A stretch of 64,000 bases of DNA. Origin: Ulota crispa. Lineage: Eukaryota > Streptophyta > Bryopsida > Orthotrichales > Orthotrichaceae. Positions within the stretch are counted from its first letter, which is position 1, and each line of letters begins with the position of its first letter. The notes beneath the pieces are model-generated. The model had not been told where the DNA came from. It made no database searches and was given only the letters and a program-made list of their open reading frames with translations. The position numbers and the translations under genes were made by a program. Location: the NCBI GenBank assembly GCA_963920765.1, contig OY987243.1:20889419-20953418 (forward strand). The letters are read 5' to 3'. Positions 12,611 through 22,600 of this stretch are shown piece after piece.

Positions 12611-14878
12611 ATGGCGTCGGGGTTTGGGATCACGGGCAAGAAGGGCCGCTGCTACGACGTGTGGATGGATTTCAGCGACTGTATGTCGCACTGCACCATG
12701 CCCGCCGAATGCACCTCCCGCCGCGACGACTACTTCGAGTGCCTACACCACCGCAAAGAGGTGCGTGTCTTTCTTCCCAGGAAAAAAACATCTTCACATG
12801 AATCCACTTGGTTTCAGAACTACAAACTTAGCGTTTAGTATTTTCATAAATCAAGCTTGCGACACTGTGCTTCAGAATTTTGGTTTTCGAAATGGAAGGA
12901 TGTGCTCATTGGATTATTAGGGTTTGGGGTGGAAGCGGAAATCGATTGTCGATCACGCTGTTTTAGGTTCAAGTGGTTTAGCTGGTTTCAGGCTTCGGTT
13001 GTGATGGATCTACTTGTGGAATTATGAGGATTTAGGATCGGATCAATCAAGTGAAATTCTAAGCTGTAATTTGGTTGCCGGGCCTCACTGTCCGAGTTTT
13101 AAGTCATTTACCGGGTTTTAGGGTTTCTGAAATAGCTATACGTAGGGGACGATATGTTTGAAGGTTTAAATAAACAGGGAAAATGCGTAATCTGAATAGT
13201 TGTTTCTCACGAGAGCTTGCTACTATTATTATTGAATTTGAAGTTTAGACCTTTTTGAGGATTTCTTTACAACTTTTCGCGTATAATTCCGAGGAAAAGT
13301 TCATGGATACCCCTGAAGTTTGCGATATTTGCATAGATACTCCTGTTTTTTCAGAAATTGCACAAATATCCTTGGACCATAATTTTTAGGCATTTATTTG
13401 TTGTGCTTGTACTTCCTTCATGACCAGGGAATGTCTACAATTAATTAAAAAAACTCACGTTGGCGACCTGTCTGTGCAGTCGTTTGTGATTGGTTACTTG
13501 TTGTCAAAAAGTAGTTTGTAACCTATGTTAGGTGGTTAGGTTGCCAGCAGTTATCTTCAATTTGTCTCTCCCATTCGTCTCTCCCACGTAACCAATGTTA
13601 GGCAATTTGGTTGCTAGTGAGGCTTTGTCTCTCCCACAATGACTTGGAAAACCTAGCAATTGTACTTGATAATTAGGCGGTCAGGTTGTGGATCTTTGCA
13701 CTTTTCTTTGTGCTTGCAAGTGAGGTTTTGGATCTTTGCATCTTCGATTACTTTGTAGCATTTATACTTGCTCGTTGGTGAGGTTCCATTACAGCAAAAG
13801 AGCATGTTTGTGTCATCAAATGCAACCTAAAAGGCAATAAGCTTAGGTTCGTTGACACTGCGCCACTACAATGACAAATGTAGTTTATCCTGAGTTGTTG
13901 CAGTAATGTAAGTTGGAAGTGCAACTATTTTGAATTAGAAACGTGAAACAAAAGATAACACAGACATTGAGAATGTGTTAAGGCATTCATTTACCTTGGT
14001 AAATGGGTTTACAAGACTTGTAATGAAACTAAAAGAAACAATGTGCGCACAAAGGAAGAAAGGAAGTGGCTTGCATAACAAAACAAACGCTCAAAAATTA
14101 TGGTCCAAGGGTATTTGTGCAATTTCTGAAAAAGCAGGGGTATCTATACAAGTATGGCAAACGTCAGGGGTATCCATGAACTTTTCCCTTCTTATTACAG
14201 ACTCATATGTGAATTTCCTCTCGCGCTGATCTGAGTTCATGACGCTGTCCCTCTCCATATTCCGCTCAGATAAAGACCTTACCATAATGTTTACATGTGC
14301 TGCATTACACCTGAGGTGCCCTCTAAGCTTCGGAAGCTGTGAATTTTAGCAACAGAATTACTTTCTTTGGCAGCTCTTTCTCGTTGTTTAATGTCTTTAT
14401 TACGGTTTAGCTTTTTCGACTTTGTGTTTTAAGAATATCTTATTTGACCTCAGTTTCTTAGATAGGGAAGAAGTTACTATTTGCATCATTTCAAGCATGT
14501 TAATGTATGTAGAAGAGTGATTTTTAAAAATGTATAGAGCTGCGAAGTTATAAATTTTACTACAAGAACTTACTCTGTCGATTTCGGTTTTTATCACTAT
14601 GCGTCTGACTTTTATGCAATATCAAGCTGAGGTTGTAGACTCGTTTTACACCTCATTCACACGGTTCTCATTTGCCGATTCTCTGCATGTATCTCACGAT
14701 CCACAGCTATTATTTCTTAATAGAGGTTCTAGGAATTTAATACCATGTTGTGATGATATGTGTATCTGGCTTTGTATCCTCGCAGTATTCTCGGATGAAT
14801 GCCATCAACAAGGAGAGGGAACGACAAGCGTTTGGAAACAAGAATGAAAAGTCACACGCCAGTGATGGTCATGAATGA
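12611..14878 (+). CDS. Complex I 15-kDa subunit, NDUFS5 family (twin CX9C)
   Basis: The product belongs to the small accessory subunits of mitochondrial NADH:ubiquinone oxidoreductase that sit on the intermembrane-space side and are imported by the Mia40 disulfide relay. Exon 1 (12611-12760) and exon 2 (14786-14878) join in phase after KE to give 80 aa, close to the roughly 83 of plant homologues. The start GFGITGKKGRCYDVWMDFS and the segment YFECLHHRKE are typical of the plant family. Two CX9C pairs are visible: Cys14/Cys24 and Cys34/Cys44, plus Cys28. The C-terminal exon encodes a charged helix (MNAINKERERQAF). The 2-kb intron contains a 0.9-kb inverted-repeat element. The donor GTGCGT and acceptor CGCAG are normal. 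Confidence 0.87.
13291..14188. mobile_element. Inverted-repeat transposon in the NDUFS5-like intron
   Basis: The ends form a long inverted repeat of about 90 bp: GAGGAAAAGTTCATGGATAC on the left and the complement of GGGAAAAGTTCATGGATACC on the right. The arms continue with ATAGATACYCCTG and TTCAGAAATTGCACAAATA. A shorter member of the same family lies in a phospholipase D intron at 23453-23762. The long arms and GGGAAAA ends suggest a Mutator-like non-autonomous element, but I found no clear 9-bp duplication here. The middle 700 bp is unrelated to the short copy and has no recognised coding region. Confidence 0.75.
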
Positions 14879-15969
14879 CGTACTTTGAACGTGGTTCTTG
14901 TAGTTTTTGGTGCTTTATTGAACCCGTTTAGGAGGTGAACCGCTATGATCTATAACAATGGATTCTATGCGTTGGGTTTACCCGAATTTATGTATCATCG
15001 TAGAGATAAGTTTACCTTGGATTTGTGATGTTTCTGGTTTGAGTTAGAGGGAGATACTGAATAGCTTCTGCAGCTATTATGTGTCCTCTTAGTTATCGGC
15101 TCTAATCTTAAAAGAGTGCCTCAATGCTCTGCCTCTCAGTTGTCATTGTCATAGAAATAAGGAGCCCTTTTGTTCTGTCTCTGTGCACTGTTGTCTGCAA
15201 GAAGTTCTGGGCTTCTTGTGCGCGAGTTTGGAACTAAATACTGTTTGTGTTGTTGCCTTCTGATTAGAATTGTCCGCTTTTGTTTTTCCTTCTTATGTGG
15301 GTCTTTGGAACTAAGTCACAGGCACTCATTATCAATAGTTTGCTGTACAATCTCCGAGTTCAAACGTCAATGTTGCTTAAGATTGTACCGCGAATTCGAG
15401 TGTGAAGAATGGAGAACAGCTCAGTGCATTAATGGTAAGAACGTAGAATATGATCAGAACGGCCTGTGTTTATGCTACGAAGGATTTATTGCTGAATAGA
15501 TAATGTCCTTTTGTACTTGAGACCCTTGATGTGCTCATGCCGTACTTGAACAATATTGTCGAGGTTAATGCTGAGGTTCTATAGTCGAGGGCTCGAGGCT
15601 GTATCAGGTGAACAGTACCTTTGTTTTCATGATTAGTATATGAGGCATAAATGTGATAAGAATGAGTTTGAAAAGTGTAAGATGGTTCTAAATGACGTTG
15701 CTCACTCTTACAACTTGGAGAGCCTCTTTCCGTGCAGGGTTGGTGGGCAAAGAAAGCAATAGAGGACTTACATACTATGAAGAGAATGAAAGGAAATACT
15801 TATGTTCATCTGACTTTCTTCTCTATCCATCTTCAATAGAGTTACCCACTATCTCTTCTCCATGCTTGTGGAATATGGTGGGAACAAGAGTGAAATATTG
15901 TCAATTTTATTTTAAGGTGGTAGGAGGCAATTCCGAATTGATAAACCTTCCAACTGTCCAATTCAGCGT
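14879..15969. other. 3' flank of the NDUFS5-like gene
   Basis: Holds the 3' untranslated region of the NDUFS5-like gene. Open frames at 15170-15499 and 15692-15976 are rich in Cys, Phe and Leu, have no recognisable domain and look like chance frames. Nothing else was seen. Confidence 0.4.
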
Positions 15970-16322
15970 AAGGTAGGCGCACCCATAAGCGTGGAAACAA
16001 GGGTTTTGGAGTAGGTAAAACAATTGACTAACTTTGAAAAAAATCTTGTATGTTAGGAAATGGAAACCAAAAATATTGGCATCAATTTTAGGGTTCCAAC
16101 TGCAAGCATTTGTTCACAAAGATTTTTCAAAGTCCAAAATCATTGAAATTGTAAGAATCATGTGTAAGAGATGCTAAAAACAAGGCTTGTTGGTTTTTAA
16201 ATAGTGAGATGGGTACTCCAAACCTCATGCTAGTCACCCACAATCATCACTTCATTACCCATAACCATCACTCAGTCACCCACAACCATTTGTTTTTTAT
16301 TAATTAGCTTTGCCATTGTCAG
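15970..16322. repeat. CACCCATAAGCGTG repeat family, copy 1
   Basis: Starts AGGTAGGCGCACCCATAAGC and shares long blocks with 21522-22047: AAACCAAAAATATTGGCATC, AAGATTTTTCAAAGTCCAAA, AATAGTGAGATGG, and tandem CACCCATAACCATCAC motifs near the end, finishing ATTTGTT...TTGTCAG. No terminal inverted repeat and no coding region were seen. The class is unknown; a Helitron-like or SINE-like origin is possible but not shown. Confidence 0.6.
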
Positions 16323-16518
16323 GTGACAGGGGGATGCAACGCTTGTGGATACTATATGTAAGTTTAATTTTAATTTTGCATGCAATCCTATCTTGCCAAA
16401 ATGTGAAAAATTCCACACTCTTGATATTACTTTTAGCTTCTAAAGGGCCCAGGAGGTTATCCAATTCTGAACATGCTCTTAAAAGGTTGCTAAGGTTATT
16501 TGATTCTAAACATGCTCT

Positions 16519-16753
16519 TAACCCCTAAACTTCCAAGAGGATGAAAATTGTCCTTTCAATGCAGAAAAACACCCTGAGGGTGGAAAAAGAAATTTTTTTC
16601 AAATTTTTTTTCTTGAAAGTGGTTAGAGAGATGTGGCACATGACTGAATGCCAAAAATAGCTGCTTTCAATTCCTTCATTTTTTTTAAAACACCAATTTG
16701 TAAAGGGATGTACAAGGTCCCCTGCTGCCCTTTTTGTGAGGGCAGCATACACT
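16519..16753. repeat. TTAACCCCTAAA repeat family, truncated copy
   Basis: Begins CTTAACCCCTAAACTTCCAA and is collinear with 53113-53345 through ATTGTCCTTT, a T-rich block and TTTTTGTGAGG. The right end is missing and the copy stops where the CACTA-type MITE at 16754 begins, so the MITE may have interrupted it. Confidence 0.5.
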
Positions 16754-16871
16754 CACTACAACAAAATGGGCATTTTATGACTCTAACTTATGATTATTAT
16801 GAGTCATTTGGAATTATAAATGACTCACAATAGTCATAAGTTAGAGTCATAAAATGCCCATTTTGTAGTAG
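16754..16871. mobile_element. CACTA-type MITE
   Basis: Ends are CACTACAACAAAATGGGC and GCCCATTTTGTAGTAG, with arms continuing through ATTTTATGACTCTAACTTAT and its complement. The arms cover about 40 bp each in a 118-bp element. The start fits CACTA ends; the last bases are altered and a 3-bp duplication is not certain. Confidence 0.7.
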
Positions 16872-19613
16872 CAACTATTGACTTTTCCTTCTTTTGAGGA
16901 GAATATTATCTCTCCTAGACACATGCCACATGCTATTCACTACCCATGAACAATGCACTCTTCTTGGTCAAAGCTACGGGTTTAGGTTCTAGGTTATCTG
17001 AATGTCCAAAATGTAAAAATGTAACATAGAGTGACAAAGAAGGATGAATTGTGATGGTTTCTAAATAAAAGATAAACTTATTGGTTTTATGCATAATTGA
17101 ATCTACCATTACACACACAAGTTGTTTTAATGATTGTGCCCCTCACTGTGTCAATCTTGCACTAACTTGTGAAGCGCACTAATAAGACAATTAATAGTGA
17201 TTTAAATATCTGAAATCAATTCAATAGATTGTGGGTTAGAGTATATAAATACTATCTCAAATAATGTGATTCAAGTGGTTAAAAAGTCAAGGAGATTTTG
17301 CAAGCATTTATCTCAACTAGAGAGTGTGTGAAGAATGCTGCATTACAAAGATTTATGAATAAGGATAAGATGCATGCCACACTTTCACATTATTTAAATA
17401 TTATTCATTTAAATTAGTGCAAAGGGGTTTTGTATATTTTTTCCTATGGTATTTTAATTAGCTACCTCAAAACTTATAAACTTTATGCTAATCAAAGTGC
17501 ATAGAGTAAGTCACAGTTTGTAAATTCTATTAACTCGATCAAGTTTGAAAATCAAGTCCTATAGCAGCCCTCTTTGTCCTAAGTTCCATGTCCAATTCAC
17601 ATAAAAATGCCTATTTAATAACACATTTTGAACATTTGGCACTATGAAACTGAGATTATCCTCTCTAAAAGAACCAAATCTTGCAAAAAAAAACTCAACT
17701 TGTAGATTAAATCTCAATTAATATTTTACAAAATCAATTTAAATATACTTTCTGATATCTTTTCTTTTTTTTATCTCCTTCTTTTTCTAACCTTTTATTT
17801 CTTGCCAAATTACAATTTCATAATTGCCTCCAAAATTTATCTTGCCAAGTTGTCCCACCCCGATTGGTTTCAAGTAACCAAGCTCAAAGCTAAGAACCAA
17901 TTATGAAAAAATAACTCCCCAAGGTGCTAAACAAATTTGAATTTCAAAATTTAGGGTAATGATCTGCTCAACCGGTAAGCTACCACAACTTGACTACTTA
18001 TGTCACCAATTATGTTCAAATTGTCATCGATTGTGTTCAATTTGTCACTAATTATGTCCAAAAAATGTTTGGAGAATAGTCATCGACTAAGTCTTGTGGC
18101 CATCAAGAAAATCTTGATATGACGGCCTTGATCCTCTTGACAACACCGGTTCTCCGTTGATATCCAGAGTCCTTGTACAGTACAGTACAATACTGTACAA
18201 CCACCTAATACATAGTTGGACTATGGTGTTTGAGATGTGCCTCGTAGGGGACATCGTGAGCACCGCCCGTTCAAAGATTACGCCCAGCATCCCCGCTGGT
18301 TTGAACTCTGAACGCACCTCTAGAGCTGCGGAGCAACCAAGACTCGGCCTCGACCTCAACAACACTCATTCCAATTTCCACCACCTGCGCGTCAGGCACT
18401 CAGTCCCTCGATCCTTGCAAGCATATTCTCCTTCTCCTCCTCCTTTGCCCATTTTACACAAATGTGAGTTTCATAAAACAAGCATATTCTTCTTCTTCTC
18501 CTTCTTCTTCTTCTTCTTTTAACCGTTATTGCAACAAAATGGAACCTACAGACAAAGCACATTCCAAGATCGTCGTCATGCCATTCGTAGCACTCCGCTG
18601 CACCCCATCAACGGCAACGACAGCCACCATCTGCGGAGTCCAAATCCCAAAACTCAACACCGTCCCTCCCACTCCCTCCCATTGCAGCAATCCATCCATC
18701 CTGCCACTTGTCCCCTTCTCGATCGCTACCTGCATGATGAATTATGACCTCCTGTCGTCCTTCGTCATCCCCGTCTCCTATAATCATGGCTATGGCTTCA
18801 ATGTATCACTCCAGACCAGTTCTTCTCGCAGTCTTCTAGTCACACCCGCCCGGTTGTATTCTTACTAAAACCAGTGCCAAGATCAAACCTTTAGCTGTGC
18901 TCGATCTGGATCCGAAAAGCACTTGGGTGTTAATCAGGAATTTCCTTTGGACGATACCGGGATGACTCCGGCTATGGAGCGCTCCAGTTAGTACCTCTTC
19001 AGGTAGTATTTGGGTATGGTTTCAACTCCCAAAGGGACACTTTCAAACGATTGTAGAATATACTGCATGTTGTGTTTGAGTAGAATCCACTGATCGACGC
19101 AATGAAGCGATACACTAGATGATCTTCACTGTTTCTGCATGAATCCCGCCTCGTCTTGACACTATTCTTCACAGGCCATTGAAATATAGTTCCGATTATT
19201 TAGGGTGACAGTTCTTTTCCGTTCAACTGCAGTCAGCTCCAGTAGTTGAGGAGCCGACGTCACAGTTTTAACTGAACTGCAAATGGAGCGCCACTTTGAG
19301 CTAGAAGCAACAAAAAACCCATCATACGACGCAAACCTCGTTTGGGGGTTTTGCTCAAATCTAAGATTAAACATTAGAACGAGCATGAAGAAGTGCCTCG
19401 ATTGCAGAGCCAGTTTTCAAGCTACTTCTTGAGATGGATTCTGTGTGAACTTTGATCTCTCGACCCTCGTTGCATATGTTGTTGGTTCAGATTTATTACT
19501 GCGACTTTTTTATAATATCTAATGTCGATCCATGGCGGTATGCTGAGTTTTCATGTGATGTTGAGAATTTTAGACCTAAGCGCAAGCGTTGGGGGAGAGA
19601 GAAGTGAGCAGCG
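16872..19613. other. Intergenic upstream of the phospholipase D gene
   Basis: About 2.7 kb without a supported gene. A CTT microsatellite lies at about 18483-18520. A partly palindromic block, TTGTACAGTACAGTACAATA and onward, lies at about 18172-18201. Open frames around 18157-18868 are Ser/Pro/Thr-rich, have no family resemblance and lie in a locally GC-richer stretch that may be promoter or leader of the next gene. Confidence 0.4.
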
Positions 19614-22600
19614 ATGGGGAACAGCTATGGCAAGTCCATGAGGAAATGCTGTGCGTGTATTCCTACCAGGGAGAAGAACAAACGTCTTCCAGGTCCGCCC
19701 GGAATACCGCCAGCAGAAGCGCCAGAGTCTGTTTTACTCCACGGCATTCTGGACATCACTCTCGATGAGATCGACACCTCCGGAATTCCCAAACTGTTCT
19801 GGGTACTCCTCTCACGCCCCTCTATTTGTCTGGAATACTTCTCTCTTTTACAAGGCCCTGTTTTGTATTTCAATGCTTTTGAAAGTGCACGAGTAATGTT
19901 CTGAATGGGGCCACTATCAACAGAAGCCAAGATAGGGCTAGATCGTTTGGGTAAAATCCTTGAAAGCCAGAACTCTTCCACACTGAAACTATGCAGTGGG
20001 CGAGTCAAAGCTGGAGCTTAAGTAGAGCAATCCATGCTATGCTCCGCAAGTGGTGAAGGGCATAATATCTCTACAACCAGGCTCCAATTCAAACCCCCCT
20101 ACTGCAACTTTTGCCTCTCCTGTACTATTCGTAGGAAAAGGGTTTTACGCCTAGGTATTTGCACTATTCGACATTATTTATGTATGCGTTATCTTTGCCC
20201 ACTATTCGGGCTGGTTGCACATTTCCATTATGTTCTTTTTATGGGAGCTGTTTTTGCTTTATTTGCATGATTCTACCATTGGATAGGGAAAATAACTGGT
20301 CATCAATATCCAGAGACTTTAGGTTTGAGATGTTTAGTATAATCCCAACGAGGATGCTTCAATCTTGGATGATTTGAAAATTGTGGAGTGGTGGACGCTG
20401 CTCCTCTTCTAAAATGGCAAACTATTACCTTTCAATTACAAGGCTTTTTTAGGTTTTGATCCGGTCAGATTTAGGCATGGTTGTCACATTGGACCGCCTA
20501 TCCGTCCGCTTGCCTGTCTGCCTGAAGTGCCCAATTGAGCTCATGTCTATCCATGGTAGTCAACTCATAGTTGACTTCAAAAAATGATTAAAATTGATGA
20601 AAAAAACTAACTTTGTACATCTTGGTGACATTCGTTGTTGACAACATGAACTCAAAACGTGGATTTAAAGCCATATCACATAGTAAAAATGAAAATAGTG
20701 TTTTGATTCATTCTTTTCTAGGTCAAAAACCCTCAATATGCCCTAAAAAACAAACAAGAGCAGACATGTCTGTCTGCCCGTGCTGTCCGATAGCAAAATC
20801 TTGCCCAAAGTAACAACCCTGGTTGTAGAGTATGAGAACGCATGGAGATGTTGTTGGATCTGATGCCAATCCGGGGCGTTGTTTTGTGCAGATGGTGGAC
20901 GACGCCCTGGGCGGCGTGATAGCCACCGTGGAGCTGCCACCGGTGCGAGTAGCGCGCACGCGGTCTGTGAAGCGAACCAAAAGGATCAGGTTCCAGGAGT
21001 CGTTCCGCATATTCGTGGGCCACCAGGTGGCGTCCATCAACGCTTTTGTCTACTCCGGAGCGATCTACATGGGCACAGCCAAGATCCCCATCACGGACCA
21101 CCTCCTCGCTGGCGAAACAATCGACGGGTGGTACGAGCTTGCAGGCGACTACGAGGGCATGGCCAAGTTCCACATCACACTGCAATTCAAGCCAGTCACG
21201 AGTGACAAGTACTGGAACGCAGGGGTTGCCGGTCAGTATCCGGGTTCATTCACATACCACAGTTATTCCTTAACCCCTGAGCGCCCAGTCCAAATTCATG
21301 CTGTGTTGTACCTCATTGCAAACAATATGGCACCGCAAGTTCAAAAACAATGTTTAGAAGAGTTAGCTGTTGATATTAGAAGGGGCTCAAGGTTCGCAAA
21401 TGTATGAAACATATGGTAAGCATGCATTGCATAGATCAAAAGATTATAACGGTCGAAGACAACAAATTGTTAAATATGCATGGAGAGGCTAGATCTGGGC
21501 CGCTGGGGCGCTCAAGGGTTTAGGTAGCAACACCCATAAGCGTGAAACTAAGGACTTTAGAGTAGGAAAACAAATTGATGAATTTTTTTTTTAAGTTGTT
21601 AAGGAAGGATGAGGAAACCAAAAATATTGGCATCAATTTAAAAGTTCCCCGCAAGCATTTGTTTACAAAGATTTTTCAAAGTCCAAAATCACTAAAAATG
21701 TATAGTTATGTGTAGGAGATGCTAAAAAAAAACTAGCTTACTGAAGTCTTTAGTGTGCTCGTACGCTCATAATACTAACTAGAATGGTTACTTTAATAGT
21801 GAGATGGAGCACTCATATAACTGTCATGCAAGATGACAAAATAGCATACTTAGAGTAGTTGAATGGTGTCTTCACCTCCTTTGTTTATTTACTCATGATA
21901 TTGCCAAATTATTTAATGTCATTCAATGAACTTATTTCTAAAACCATTGGCATTCAAATGAGATGCACTTGTCACTTATAATCATTACATTGTCACCCAA
22001 AACCATCACTTTGTCACCCATAACCAATTTTATTTTGTATTTGTCAGTAATGGATACAAATCTAGGTGCAAAAGTAGGTAACGCTGATGGGGACACTCAT
22101 GGAGAGGGGTGTCGCTACCTTACACATAAAGTTTTGTTTTGTAATACACCGTGACAACTTGCCTGAGTTGACAACTTGGGAGAGAGAATGTACTACTGGC
22201 TCATCTGAAACTAGCTGCTGCTGGTTCTTCTGTTCAATGCTCCAGGTGGTGCATTTGAGGGCGTTTCGCACACCCTCTTCCCAATGCGAAGGGGCTGCAA
22301 GGTCACACCGTATCAAAACGCCCACATCGACGAGACGTTCAACCCCAGAATCCAGCTTGACAACGGACAGTACTACACCCCAGAGAAGGGCTGGGAGGCA
22401 GTCTACCATGCAATGAATGACGCGACGAAGTTCATCTACGTGGCAGGGTGGTCAATCAATGCAACCATCTCGCTGATCAGGGACAAAGAGGGCAAGCCCT
22501 TACCTGGCAACTTGGGGGAGACGCTGGGGGAGCTGCTGGTGCGGAAAGCGAACCAGGGGGTGACGGTGCTGATGCTGGTGTGGGATGACAAGAGTGACAA

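Noticed and set aside
18157-18868. Ser/Pro/Thr-rich open frames with a CTT run
   Set aside because: Composition is driven by the CTT microsatellite and there are no family motifs; more likely leader or spacer DNA.
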